Part shown: positions 25,805 through 35,506 of the stretch, piece by piece
Numbering within the stretch: position 1 is the first letter of the stretch
Layout of the letters: every line of letters begins with the position of its first letter
DNA from: CAYTYZ01 sp964448465
GTDB lineage: Bacteria; Patescibacteriota; Microgenomatia; UBA12405
Direction of reading: 5' to 3'
NCBI GenBank assembly: GCA_964448465.1
Contig: CAYUVY010000001.1
Span: 1-64,000, forward strand
DNA: 64,000 nt
Position numbers and translations under genes: made by a program
Notes under the pieces: generated by a model
Databases searched by the model: none
What the model was told of the DNA's origin: nothing
What the model saw: only the letters and a program-made list of their open reading frames with translations

Positions 25805-26684
25805 GAAAAAAGTTAGTGTCGTTGTCACGAACTGGAATGGTGCCAATTTACTTAAAAAGAGCTTGCCAATAATATTAAAAAATAGCCCAGAAGCTTCAGA
25901 AATTTTGGTGGCAGATGATGCTTCTTCAGACAATAGTCTTCAGATTGTTAAAGAATTTCAGAAGTCAGACTCTCGGATAATACTTATTAGTCACAAAAAA
26001 AATCTAGGTTTTGCCAATAACTCTAACCATGCTATTTCAAAAACAAAAAATAATCTAGTGGTCCTACTAAATAACGATATTTACCCCGAACCAGATTACA
26101 TCAAAAACTCTTTAATATATTTTAATGATAAAAAGTTATTTGGTGTATCATTCTGTGAAATAAATAATCCTAACTGGGCAAAAATATTTTTTAAGAATGG
26201 TTATTTTCAATATTCGGAAGGACAGTCAATCAAAGAAATACACATTACCGGATGGGTTTCCGGGGGTTCCTCGATAATAAATAAATCAATTTTTCATAAA
26301 CTAGGAGGTTTTGATAATATTTACGAACCGTTTTATTCTGAAGATTTGGACATAGGCTATCGGGCCTGGAAAAGCGGCTACCACTTACTTTGGAATCCAA
26401 CATCAAAAGTAAGTCATAAACACGAAACCACTACCTCTAAGTTTCCACGCAGGTTCCTTGACTATGTTAAGGAAAGGAACAGGTTGCTTACAGTATACAG
26501 AAATATTACTGATGTCCAATATCTACGACACAACACTATCGCAAAATTTACCAGGATACTGTTTGGACCAAATTATTTAAAAATAATTTTAGCTGCTCAA
26601 CGCCAACTCAACTCCTACCCAAAACCAGTAGTATTCCCAAAGCTTACTGACAAAGAAATTTTTGCCAAATTCGACCATGACTAA
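25797..26684 (+). CDS. GT2 glycosyltransferase
   Basis: A 295-residue GT2 enzyme with VVVTNWNGANLL, VADDASSDNS (38-47), GFANNSNHAI, the metal site LLNNDIYP (NND 92-94), GWVSGGSSIINKSIF and SEDLDIGYRAWKSGY. The last block is characteristic of large-family rhamnosyl/galactosyl GT2 enzymes. The ATG at 25797 is preferred over one at 25752 because it precedes the conserved first strand directly and leaves an eight-base overlap. Substrates are unknown. It is related to the C-terminal domain of the protein at 55,711. Confidence 0.9.
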   Translation: MVKKKVSVVVTNWNGANLLKKSLPIILKNSPEASEILVADDASSDNSLQIVKEFQKSDSRIILISHKKNLGFANNSNHAISKTKNNLVVLLNNDIYPEPDYIKNSLIYFNDKKLFGVSFCEINNPNWAKIFFKNGYFQYSEGQSIKEIHITGWVSGGSSIINKSIFHKLGGFDNIYEPFYSEDLDIGYRAWKSGYHLLWNPTSKVSHKHETTTSKFPRRFLDYVKERNRLLTVYRNITDVQYLRHNTIAKFTRILFGPNYLKIILAAQRQLNSYPKPVVFPKLTDKEIFAKFDHD

Positions 26685-27477
26685 ACAATATTCTATTATT
26701 ATTATTAATTACAACACTTCACAAATTACCTTAAATTGCATACAAAGTATAATTAAGTTCACTAATAATCTTGAGCATGGCGAGTTAATTGTTCTAGACA
26801 ATGGGTCTACCGATGATTCTGTAGAGAAAATTAGTAAATTTAAGAACAAAAACATTCAACTGATTTTAAGTAAAGATAACCTAGGGTTTGCGCGAGGTAA
26901 TAATTTAGGAGCAAAACATGCCCAAGGATCCTATCTATTTTTTTTAAATTCCGATACCCTTCTGATTAAAAACGATTTACAAAGTAACATTAGTTATTTA
27001 CACAATCATCCCACAATTGGTTTACTAGCACCCAGGCTACTTAATCAAGACTTGAGTATTCAAGACAGCTGCTTTCAAGATCAGTCTATACTTAATGCTT
27101 TAAAATATCTTTTTGGAAACAAACAGGCAATAGGGAAATATTCTCCCAAGCAGCAAATAAAGGTTCAATACGTTGTGGGTGCAGCTATGCTTATTAGTAG
27201 AAACTTGTTTACAGACATGGGCGGGTGGAACGAAAAATACTTCATGTATTTTGAAGATCTGGACTTTTGTGACAAAGTTAGATCATTTGGCAAACAAATA
27301 ATATACAAACCAGATTGGCAAGTTATACATCTTCATGGTCAAAGTGGTATAAGTTCAAAACAACCATCCCAAAGCTATAATTTTTTAGTTCAAAGTAGTA
27401 AAACCTACCACGGTAAAATTAAATACTATCTTATGACGGGTATTCTTAAGCTGGCAAACAGACTAAACCTAAATTAA
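26677..27477 (+). CDS. GT2 glycosyltransferase (WbbL-like)
   Basis: A 266-residue GT2 enzyme with IIIINYNTSQITLNCI, LDNGSTDDS (40-48), NLGFARGNNLGAK, FFLNSDT (NSD 91-93), VVGAAMLISRNLF and YFEDLDFCDKVR. This is the classic WbbL rhamnosyltransferase pattern, including the G-A-x-M block. The ATG at 26677 gives an eight-base overlap (ATGACTAA) and is preferred to the upstream in-frame ATG at 26662. This gene closes the first long run; the next gene has its own promoter. Confidence 0.91.
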   Translation: MTKQYSIIIINYNTSQITLNCIQSIIKFTNNLEHGELIVLDNGSTDDSVEKISKFKNKNIQLILSKDNLGFARGNNLGAKHAQGSYLFFLNSDTLLIKNDLQSNISYLHNHPTIGLLAPRLLNQDLSIQDSCFQDQSILNALKYLFGNKQAIGKYSPKQQIKVQYVVGAAMLISRNLFTDMGGWNEKYFMYFEDLDFCDKVRSFGKQIIYKPDWQVIHLHGQSGISSKQPSQSYNFLVQSSKTYHGKIKYYLMTGILKLANRLNLN

Positions 27478-27515
27478 CCGATGTCGCTAGATAGCCAAAT
27501 TAACTATCAATAAAG

Positions 27516-27521
27516 TATAAT
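27516..27521 (+). promoter_or_regulatory. -10 box of the second glycosyltransferase run
   Basis: Consensus TATAAT ending six bases before the GTG at 27528, in the only gap (50 bases) between 11.7 and 39.1 kb. No convincing -35 is seen. Confidence 0.5.
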
Positions 27522-27527
27522 TGTGTT

Positions 27528-29252
27528 GTGATATATATTCTGATATTTTTCATATCATTTTTTACTAAGATTTATAAGATAAATTTCGTCCCCCCAAGCC
27601 TTTTTTCCGACGAGGTAGATATTGGATATCAAGCTCAAATATTTAATAAATGTTATAGTGACTACTACGGTAATTTTTTACCAACCCATTTCCACTCCTT
27701 TTCTGACTGGCGAACCTCCGGATATTTATATTCCACAATAATTCTTGAAAAGTTAGGTATAAATTCTGACTTATCTATTAGACTACCAGCAGCTATTTAT
27801 GGTTCTTTGTGTGTCTTACTCTTAATTCTTATCATTAATATCTCTACCAAATTAACTATTATTCAAAAAATAACCCTAGCTATCGTTTTTTCCCTAAATC
27901 CTTGGTTGTATCACTACAGTAGAACAGGTTTTGAAGTCACCGGGATGCTATTTTTTATACTATTGGGCATATTCTGGCTAATCAAGTCCTACCACAAATT
28001 TCAAACAAAACTATTTACCATGGGATTGATTTCTTTGGTAGTTAGTACTTATTTTTACTCCACTGCTAAGTTTTTTTCGCCAGCCTTAGCTTTGATTTTT
28101 ATAATTCTAACTATAACCAAAAACAAGATTAAGATATCTAAAATACTTTTACCGATATTTATCGTATTTCTGTTTTGTATCCCACAGGTTAAAGATATTT
28201 ATCAGCAAAAATCTGGATACAGATTTTCTTATATTAGTGTTTTTTCCGATCCTTTTATCTCCAAGAAAATTGATTTTCAAAGATATTTAGATTCTTTTCC
28301 CAATGTTGAAAAGAAAGTTGGCTATCAAACCACCTTATTTGAAAAAATATTACACAACAAAATAACCAATGTTGGTCAGACCATTTTAAATAATTACTTT
28401 AATTCATTTTCCACAAGCTTTTTAATTATCAAAGGGGACGAAAACTTACGACAGGGATTTGGAGAGTACGGTATGCTTTTGATCGTAGAATACATATTCT
28501 TGTTCTTGGGATTATATCTATGTTTTAAAAAAACTCCATCTTTTACTTCTAAGCTTTTTTTAGTAATTCTAATTTTAGCGCCCATACCTTCCTCTTTAAC
28601 CCGAGACTCAGCCGGACCCCATGCTACCAGATTAATACTCCTTCTACCATCAATAATGTATTTTTATGGAAATAGCCTTATTTACCTATTTAATAAAAAA
28701 ATATTAGTCACAATTGTCTTTATCTTATTAGCGACAAATTCCATATTTTTTTATGAATCATATTTTGTTCATTATCCAAGCATATCCGAAGAATCCTGGC
28801 ACCTAGGCTTAAAAGAAGCTGTACTTTTTGCAAACAATCAACAACAAGCTAATCCACAAACTATTAATTATTACAGCAGTCAAGTTGAGTCTTTTGTTCC
28901 TTTCTTTTTGTATTACACAAAATACTCACCCGTGTTAAATAGTTGTGCTCCAGCACTAACCATTTCTTCACAAAAAATTCAAAATGAGGAGTATCTTAAA
29001 GCAGAAAATAACAACTATTTTGGTAAATTTGACTGGCAGGAGTTAATAAAACAAGACTTTGGACTTAATTCCCACTTTATACTAAGAAACTCTGAGCTAA
29101 CAAATCTAAAGCAAGGGGTTGATAATTACAACAATAATTATCAACCCACAAGCAAACTAACGACAAAAATACTTTGGAAATACAACAGTCCATATTATGA
29201 AGGCAATTATCCGCTAGTCGTAGGTCTTGATTTCATACCAAACACACAATGA
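27528..29252 (+). CDS. GT-C membrane glycosyltransferase (GT39-like)
   Basis: A 574-residue polytopic protein. The first outer loop reads FVPPSLFSDEVDIGYQAQ, with the Asp-Glu pair of GT39/GT83 enzymes, then PTHFHSFSDWRTSGYLY. It is a diverged relative of the three tandem genes at 30,825, 32,428 and 33,929. About 11 membrane segments precede an outer C-terminal domain. The start is GTG at 27528, six bases after a TATAAT. A perfect 13-base inverted repeat lies inside the gene at 29,116-29,147. It overlaps the next gene by four bases (ATGA). Confidence 0.86.
   Translation: MIYILIFFISFFTKIYKINFVPPSLFSDEVDIGYQAQIFNKCYSDYYGNFLPTHFHSFSDWRTSGYLYSTIILEKLGINSDLSIRLPAAIYGSLCVLLLILIINISTKLTIIQKITLAIVFSLNPWLYHYSRTGFEVTGMLFFILLGIFWLIKSYHKFQTKLFTMGLISLVVSTYFYSTAKFFSPALALIFIILTITKNKIKISKILLPIFIVFLFCIPQVKDIYQQKSGYRFSYISVFSDPFISKKIDFQRYLDSFPNVEKKVGYQTTLFEKILHNKITNVGQTILNNYFNSFSTSFLIIKGDENLRQGFGEYGMLLIVEYIFLFLGLYLCFKKTPSFTSKLFLVILILAPIPSSLTRDSAGPHATRLILLLPSIMYFYGNSLIYLFNKKILVTIVFILLATNSIFFYESYFVHYPSISEESWHLGLKEAVLFANNQQQANPQTINYYSSQVESFVPFFLYYTKYSPVLNSCAPALTISSQKIQNEEYLKAENNNYFGKFDWQELIKQDFGLNSHFILRNSELTNLKQGVDNYNNNYQPTSKLTTKILWKYNSPYYEGNYPLVVGLDFIPNTQ
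29116..29147. repeat. Perfect 13-base inverted repeat inside a GT-C gene
   Basis: Arms at 29116-29128 (GGGTTGATAATTA) and 29135-29147 are exact reverse complements around a six-base loop CAACAA. It encodes the Asn/Tyr-rich VDNYNNNYQ stretch near the C-terminus of the protein. No T-run follows, so it is not an ordinary intrinsic terminator. Confidence 0.7.
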
Positions 29253-30841
29253 AAAAATACATCTTACTTCTTTTTTTAATAATCTTATTACCATATTTCA
29301 AACTAATTTTACCCGGATTCCCTTCTTTACAAGATCAAATGCACCCTCTACGACTTACTGACTTGAGACAGTGTCTTTCGGATCACCAAATACCTTGCCG
29401 TTATTCTACAAAATCTGCCTTAGGTTATGGCTACCCCTTGTTTAATTTTTACGGCCAAGGTGCTTATCTTCTACCAGCATTATTCAGCTATATTTTACCC
29501 TTAAATTCCTACGATTTGATGAAAATTCAAATTATTCTTTTTGCCTGTATCGGTGGTTTGGGCATATTTTTATTAGCAAAAACCAACAAATTGGACAACC
29601 CCACCTCGATCCTGTTTGCAACTATTTTTAGTTATACGCCATATTTTGCCTTAGATGTATATGTTCGAGGAGCAATACCTGAATTTTCCGCCTTAATGCT
29701 CATACCATGGATCTTTCTTCTCTCTTACCAAAACAGAACTATTTTCACCAACCTCGCCCTATCCTTAATTATCTTGACCCACATTCAAACAGGTTTAATA
29801 ACCTTATTAATTTACTTATTTTATCTTATATTCTCCCACAAAAACAGACAGGCTCTTCTAAGCCTTTTGACTACATTGTTACTTTGTAGTTTTTACTTAA
29901 TCCCCGTTATCTTAGAAAACAATTTGGTCCAACTGAGCTCTACAACGAAAGGCATTTTTGACTACAATATCCATTTTCTCAACTTAAAGCAAATATTTAT
30001 CTCACCTTTTTGGGGATACGGAGCCTCAACATGGCTTGACAAAGACGGTATGGGTTTTACGTTGGGAATACCTTTAATTTTTCTTATTGCTACCAGTGTG
30101 TATCTCTATTTTAAATATCAGCAAAAAAAATTACCAAGTACATTTTTACTAATTATTTCCATTCTTTTTATATTTCTGGCCCATACTCGTTCAGCTTTTA
30201 TATGGAAAATATTACCACTCGGTTATTATCAATTCCCCTGGAGATTTTTAGGTCTGGCCTCAATATTCACAATTATATTTTCTATTAACATTGTCAGCAA
30301 AAGCAATCTCCAGGCAAAATCCTTACCATTATTTGGAATCATACTTATCACTATACTTATCAACGCTCCTTATTTTCGGCCAGATATGGTCTTATCCTAC
30401 GATTACTTAAATACTCCCCAAAAACAAATCGAAATATCCTTGGGTGGTATTCAAGACTATTGGCCTACTACAGCCAAATCTATTCCCACTACACCAGCTC
30501 CAAATTTATTGCTTAACCTTGGACCAAAATACTATCCAACAACAACTAGTTTTACAAGAAAAAGTAATAGCATAGAAATAAAAGCCATTAACCCAGTTAG
30601 ACAAGAATTAATCATCCCCATGTCCTATTATCCCGGGTGGGAGCTATTCGTAAACAGTAATCCAACACACATCACCCTGGATTCCACTTCAGGGTTTCCT
30701 AAGATAACTTTAGATCCGGGGCAGTACCAAATAAACATGTACCTCCAGAAAACAAAAGTACAAAAATATTCTGAATACTTAAGCTTGTTAACTATTTTTG
30801 CTTTAATTTTTATAAAGATCAAAAATGTCAAACAAGCATAA
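29249..30841 (+). CDS. Large membrane protein, PTPS-related (PF10131-like) GT-C type
   Basis: A 530-residue polytopic protein, paralogue of the one at 17,361. The first outer loop is FPSLQDQMHPLRLTDLRQC, then IPCRYSTKSALGYGYPLFNF; the IPCR-[WY] and YGYPLFN blocks are shared with the paralogue. About 12 helices are followed by an outer beta-type domain with ELIIPMSYYPGWELFVN, a pattern resembling the YfhO-like membrane proteins. Sugar transfer outside the membrane is plausible but inferred. It overlaps its neighbours by 4 and 17 bases. Confidence 0.82.
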   Translation: MKKYILLLFLIILLPYFKLILPGFPSLQDQMHPLRLTDLRQCLSDHQIPCRYSTKSALGYGYPLFNFYGQGAYLLPALFSYILPLNSYDLMKIQIILFACIGGLGIFLLAKTNKLDNPTSILFATIFSYTPYFALDVYVRGAIPEFSALMLIPWIFLLSYQNRTIFTNLALSLIILTHIQTGLITLLIYLFYLIFSHKNRQALLSLLTTLLLCSFYLIPVILENNLVQLSSTTKGIFDYNIHFLNLKQIFISPFWGYGASTWLDKDGMGFTLGIPLIFLIATSVYLYFKYQQKKLPSTFLLIISILFIFLAHTRSAFIWKILPLGYYQFPWRFLGLASIFTIIFSINIVSKSNLQAKSLPLFGIILITILINAPYFRPDMVLSYDYLNTPQKQIEISLGGIQDYWPTTAKSIPTTPAPNLLLNLGPKYYPTTTSFTRKSNSIEIKAINPVRQELIIPMSYYPGWELFVNSNPTHITLDSTSGFPKITLDPGQYQINMYLQKTKVQKYSEYLSLLTIFALIFIKIKNVKQA

Positions 30842-32438
30842 GATTGTCCTTATCTTAATATTCTTTCTTGGTTTATTCCTTCGAACTTACAAGCTAGGCG
30901 AATATCCTGCTAGCCTAAACTGGGATGAGGTAAGTCACGGTTATACTGCCTACAGCATTCTAAAAACTAGTAAAGATCAATGGGGGCAAAAATTACCCAT
31001 ATTTAATTTTCGAGCTTACGGTGATTATCCTACAACCTTAAACATGTACACAACCATACCTCTAATTAAGCTATTGGGATTACAAGACTGGGTTATTAGG
31101 CTTCCAACGGCGATTTTGGGCGCATCTATGATTATTTCAGCCTATTTTATCTCGCAATATTTTCTACAAAATGGCGCTGGTTCTTTATTAGTTAGTTTAT
31201 TGGTTGCCATCTCACCTTGGACATTTTTCTCCAGTAGGGGAGTCTATCAGTCTACCGTAGGTCAGGCTATTTTTATGCTTGGACTTGCAGTTTTTTTTAG
31301 ACAAAAAAACAAATTTGCCTTAGGTTTTGGGTCTTTAATTATTTCCTTATCAGTTTTTGGTTATCATTCCAATCGTATAGTTTCAAGTTTAATTTTAGTC
31401 TATTTAATTTACAAATATAAGCGAACTATTATTCAGCAACACTTATTTTCCAAATTACTGATTACTATCTCTATTCTCATAATTTGTTTTTCTACGATAA
31501 ACATCATTAGTCCCGAGTCTAGGGCCAGATCTGCCTGGGTTGGCATCCTAAACATTTCCTCTGAAAACACCATAAACGAGGCAAGGCGAATATCCCCACA
31601 ACCAGAAATAATTAAAAAAGTACTCTACAACAAAGCCACCTACCTAATTCCCAGATTAATTGGTAATTTTTTTAACTTACAAAACCCAATACCACTATTT
31701 GTTACTGGTTCCAACCAATATCAATACAATCTACCCAACTTTGGACTTATTTACCCCACGCTCTTACCTTTCTTCTACTTGGGCTTAATAATTATTTTAT
31801 TTAATCCAAAAAGAAGTAAAAATACCGATTTTCTTGTACTTTGGGCTGTTGCCTTAATTCCAAGTCTAATTACCACAGGTGACTTTCCTACGCTTCGTTT
31901 GGCGACCATAATTCCACTACCTTTTATCGCCATAACCTATGCACTAATAAAACTGCCCAAACTCTTTAGACCTTTAATTTTACTGGTGACTATTCCTTTG
32001 TTTATATTTTATTATTATCAATATTTTTTCAATTACAACACAACCTATTCCAGTTCTTGGCAATATGGTTATAAACAAGTTGTCGAAATAGTTAGGCCTT
32101 TATATCCCCAATATGACCATATCATTATTACCAAAAAATATGGTGAACCACATGAATTTGTACTATATTATTGGCCGTGGGACCCCCAAACTTACCAACA
32201 AGATCAACAAAAAATAACAGATTATCACGCTAACTGGTATTGGGTCGATGCTTTTGATAAATTTGTTTTTGTCAACGACTGGGAGATGAGCTCTTACCTA
32301 CTACAACACAATAGTGAAAATAATTTAATAATTACCTCGCCAAATAATTACCCCAAAGATATAAACTATTCTCATCTTCAAACAATTAACTTTTTAAACC
32401 AGCAACCAGCTTTTGAAATAATTGCCAATGAAATATAA
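30825..32438 (+). CDS. GT-C membrane glycosyltransferase (GT39-like), tandem copy 1
   Basis: A 537-residue polytopic protein. The loop after the first helix is YPASLNWDEVSHGYTAYSIL, then KDQWGQKLP and RAYGDYPTTLNMY. Two downstream genes carry the same order (WDE..LGYNAYSLL, KDE.G, SFGDYKP), so three paralogues sit in tandem. Asp-Glu is the presumed catalytic pair; SSRGVYQSTVGQA aligns with the S/T-RG-x-[WY] segment of the others. The acceptor is unknown. It overlaps its neighbours by 17 and 11 bases. Confidence 0.87.
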   Translation: MSNKHKIVLILIFFLGLFLRTYKLGEYPASLNWDEVSHGYTAYSILKTSKDQWGQKLPIFNFRAYGDYPTTLNMYTTIPLIKLLGLQDWVIRLPTAILGASMIISAYFISQYFLQNGAGSLLVSLLVAISPWTFFSSRGVYQSTVGQAIFMLGLAVFFRQKNKFALGFGSLIISLSVFGYHSNRIVSSLILVYLIYKYKRTIIQQHLFSKLLITISILIICFSTINIISPESRARSAWVGILNISSENTINEARRISPQPEIIKKVLYNKATYLIPRLIGNFFNLQNPIPLFVTGSNQYQYNLPNFGLIYPTLLPFFYLGLIIILFNPKRSKNTDFLVLWAVALIPSLITTGDFPTLRLATIIPLPFIAITYALIKLPKLFRPLILLVTIPLFIFYYYQYFFNYNTTYSSSWQYGYKQVVEIVRPLYPQYDHIIITKKYGEPHEFVLYYWPWDPQTYQQDQQKITDYHANWYWVDAFDKFVFVNDWEMSSYLLQHNSENNLIITSPNNYPKDINYSHLQTINFLNQQPAFEIIANEI

Positions 32439-33945
32439 AAACTTAATTATATTTTTAATCCTGATCTTAGCCAGCCTACTCAGGATATACAAAGTTAACG
32501 TTTATCCGCCCTTACTTTGGGACGAAGCCTCCCTTGGTTACAATGCCTACAGTCTACTAAAAACAGGCAAAGATGAATTTGGTACAATCCTACCCCTCAC
32601 TCTTAAGTCCTTTGGAGACTACAAGCCAGCCCTATACGCCTATATAGACATACCTTTTGTGGCCATTTTTGGATTAACCCAGTTTGCGGTTAGACTACCT
32701 TCCGTTTTGGCCGGAATTCTTACTGTGTACTTAATTTATCTAGTCATAGATTTATATACTAAAAATACTAAACTAGCACTTCTGGCTAGTTTTTTACTAG
32801 CAACTAATCCTTTTCATATCCTTCTTTCTCGAGGTGCCTGGGAAACAAATCTAGTTTCTACTTTCTTTTTAGCTGCTATATACTTTCTTCAAAATAAAAA
32901 GTATTTGTTCTCAATCATATTTTTTGTTCTACCCGCCTACACCTATCAATCTGCCAAGTTAACTGCCCCACTTCTGTTTTTAACTACCTTATTAATCTAC
33001 CCAAAAGTAAAAACAGTATACAAATTAGCTATCTTTTTTTGTTTATTTTCTCCGTTAATTTTTCTAAATTTTTTTGGCAAGGATAGTAACCGATTTAAAA
33101 CTATGACTATTCTTAGCTATACCCAGCCAGACATCAGTAAAACTAGTATTTTCTTTCCTCAGTTATGGTTTATGACTAAAAATGTATTGATACGCTATTT
33201 TAACCACTTTTCTCCTCAGCTATTGTTTACTCAAGGTGATTGGCAAAACCCCAGGCAATCCGCACCATATACAGGTATCTTGTTGCTAATTACCTTACCG
33301 TTTCTAATAATTGGTTTATTTTCTTCCAAACCAAATAAATTACATCAATTGCTGTTAATTTGGCTATTTTTGGCACCCATACCCAGTAGTCTGACCAAAG
33401 ACATTGTCCAACCTGTTCGTGCTACCTCTTTTATAATACCCCTAGTTTTTTTTACTGCAGTAGGTATCGAAAAAATTCTCAAACACAAGTTCCTCTTGAG
33501 TCTGTTCATTATTGTTTTGGTAATAAATTTAGCATATGTTCAAGAAATGTACTACCAACATATGGTTAAAAAATCACCGCAAGAGTGGCTATTTGGCTAT
33601 CAAGAAGCAATCCAGTTTGCACTAAATAAACAATCCGAACAAACTTTTTTTACTAACTTTTATGGACAACCACACATCTATTATGCCTTTGTCTCCAAGA
33701 TGGACCCAGTTTATTATCAGTCGCAGATAAAGTTGACAACCACAAGCAACGATGTGGGTACGGTTGACAAACTAAACAGCTGGGAATTTAAGGATATAAA
33801 TTTTAACCAATACAAAGACTATAAAAATATTACTTTGGTTATGTCAAGAGACGAACTGTTAAGGCAAAACTTGGATTTTGCAATGTTTACACCACTTGGT
33901 TCTACTGATATTAATTATGCAAATTTTTATGGTTATAAAAAATAA
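32428..33945 (+). CDS. GT-C membrane glycosyltransferase (GT39-like), tandem copy 2
   Basis: A 505-residue polytopic protein with YPPLLWDEASLGYNAYSL, GKDEFGTILP, SFGDYKPALY and LSRGAWETNL. It is a paralogue of the genes on both sides, closest to the next one by motif spelling. About ten helices precede an outer C-terminal domain of about 130 residues. The ATG at 32428 is preferred over a TTG at 32422. It overlaps the upstream gene by 11 bases and the next by 17. Different copies may add the same sugar to different positions or use different acceptors; this is inference. Confidence 0.88.
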   Translation: MKYKNLIIFLILILASLLRIYKVNVYPPLLWDEASLGYNAYSLLKTGKDEFGTILPLTLKSFGDYKPALYAYIDIPFVAIFGLTQFAVRLPSVLAGILTVYLIYLVIDLYTKNTKLALLASFLLATNPFHILLSRGAWETNLVSTFFLAAIYFLQNKKYLFSIIFFVLPAYTYQSAKLTAPLLFLTTLLIYPKVKTVYKLAIFFCLFSPLIFLNFFGKDSNRFKTMTILSYTQPDISKTSIFFPQLWFMTKNVLIRYFNHFSPQLLFTQGDWQNPRQSAPYTGILLLITLPFLIIGLFSSKPNKLHQLLLIWLFLAPIPSSLTKDIVQPVRATSFIIPLVFFTAVGIEKILKHKFLLSLFIIVLVINLAYVQEMYYQHMVKKSPQEWLFGYQEAIQFALNKQSEQTFFTNFYGQPHIYYAFVSKMDPVYYQSQIKLTTTSNDVGTVDKLNSWEFKDINFNQYKDYKNITLVMSRDELLRQNLDFAMFTPLGSTDINYANFYGYKK

Positions 33946-35506
33946 ACAACTTTTAGTAACAGTCATAATCATGATACTGGCTGTATTCCTAAGAGCATAT
34001 CATCTTGATACTTACCCTCCAATCAACGCCGACGAGGCTGCCTTAGGTTATAACGCCTACAGTTTGTTGCAAACAGGCAAAGATGAACACGGTGCCTCCT
34101 GGCCTCTCCATTTCCAATCATTTGGAGACTATAAACCAGGTGGCTACATCTATTTATTGTTACCTTTTGTTAAAATTTTAGGATTAAATTCTCTTGCCTT
34201 ACGTCTGCCAAACTTGCTTTTGTCGATTCTCTGTATTTATCTAGTGGGGCAAATATCTAGACTTATGTTAAAAAATGATTATGCACAATATTTTTCCATG
34301 TTATTTATGGCTATTTCACCTTGGCACATAATCTTTAGTCGTGGTGCCTGGGAAAGTAGTTTTGCTTTTTCTTTGTTTATTCTTGGTTTATATTTATTCC
34401 TAAAAAAACAAAAGATAGTTATTACCGCCATCTTTTGGGCCCTTAGTCTATATTTTTATCATTCAGCTAGGGTTTTTCTTCCTTTGTTTTTATTAAGTTT
34501 ACTTATTTCTAATATTAAAGATAAAATTGAGTTTAAACGAGTACTATTAATCGGTGTCTTAGTTGCACTTTTAAGTTTACCGGCTTTCGTTTCCTTTCTT
34601 AAAAATAGTGGCACAGCTAGGTTTAACGGTGTTGGCATTTTTGCTGACCTCGGACCAAAAAATCGTGCCGAAGAGTTGCTAAACCAAGATGCAAACACAA
34701 AACTTATCAACAGAATCACCCACAACTACAGATTACTTTATCTATTTTCTTTTGTAGATAAATATTTATCCCATTTCAACCTAAACTTCTTATTTATAGA
34801 AGGGGATAGCGTCCCACGCTCTAAACTACCAGACCTTGGGCAAACTAGTCTATTTTTCTTTCCTTTATTTCTTTTGGGTTTATTTGCTTTGACCAAGCTA
34901 GACAGCAAGACAAAAATACTAATGCTTATTTTGTTATTTACCTCTCCCATTGCCTCTGCTTTAACCTTTCAGGCACCTTCTGCCCTTCGCAGTCTTTATC
35001 TTTTGCTTCCTTTGACTTTAATACTTACTCTTGGCTCACTACAACTACTAAAGTATAAAAGGACTTTTTTAACATTATTCACAATAGCCACACTTTTTAG
35101 CACCACCCAGCTAATCTATAGTTATTTCTATCGCTATCCTCGAGAACTATCCTTAGCTTGGCCTTATAGATTCCAGGAAGTAGTTAACTATCTAAAGACA
35201 AATAATTCCAATAACCTACCAGTTTATTTTACAAATACTTACGATCAGCCATATATACTTTACCTGTATTATTCCCAGTACCCTCCTTCCCGAGCCCAGA
35301 CTCAAACTAAACTTACCACTCCCGACCAGTTTGGTTTCTCCACTGTCGAAAAGATAGATAACATAACTTTTGAGATTCCCAAATATACTGATATCGCCTC
35401 AAATTCCACCATAGTTGCTTCTAATGAAGTTATTCCAATCCTGCCAAAATTAACTTTTAATTTCGCAAATGGCCAAAATGCGTTTAAAATATATCAAAAG
35501 CCATGA
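33929..35506 (+). CDS. GT-C membrane glycosyltransferase (GT39-like), tandem copy 3
   Basis: A 525-residue polytopic protein with YPPINADEAALGYNAYSL, GKDEHGASWP, SFGDYKPGGY and FSRGAWESSF. It is a clear paralogue of the gene at 32,428. Upstream in-frame starts at 33878 and 33917 exist, but the ATG at 33929 directly precedes the basic stretch before the first helix and gives a 17-base overlap like those of the sister genes. It overlaps the next GT2 gene by four bases (ATGA). Confidence 0.88.
   Translation: MVIKNKQLLVTVIIMILAVFLRAYHLDTYPPINADEAALGYNAYSLLQTGKDEHGASWPLHFQSFGDYKPGGYIYLLLPFVKILGLNSLALRLPNLLLSILCIYLVGQISRLMLKNDYAQYFSMLFMAISPWHIIFSRGAWESSFAFSLFILGLYLFLKKQKIVITAIFWALSLYFYHSARVFLPLFLLSLLISNIKDKIEFKRVLLIGVLVALLSLPAFVSFLKNSGTARFNGVGIFADLGPKNRAEELLNQDANTKLINRITHNYRLLYLFSFVDKYLSHFNLNFLFIEGDSVPRSKLPDLGQTSLFFFPLFLLGLFALTKLDSKTKILMLILLFTSPIASALTFQAPSALRSLYLLLPLTLILTLGSLQLLKYKRTFLTLFTIATLFSTTQLIYSYFYRYPRELSLAWPYRFQEVVNYLKTNNSNNLPVYFTNTYDQPYILYLYYSQYPPSRAQTQTKLTTPDQFGFSTVEKIDNITFEIPKYTDIASNSTIVASNEVIPILPKLTFNFANGQNAFKIYQKP

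Noticed and set aside
29116..29160. Hairpin as an intrinsic terminator.
   Set aside because: It lies inside a gene, about 100 bases before the stop, and no T-run follows the stem.
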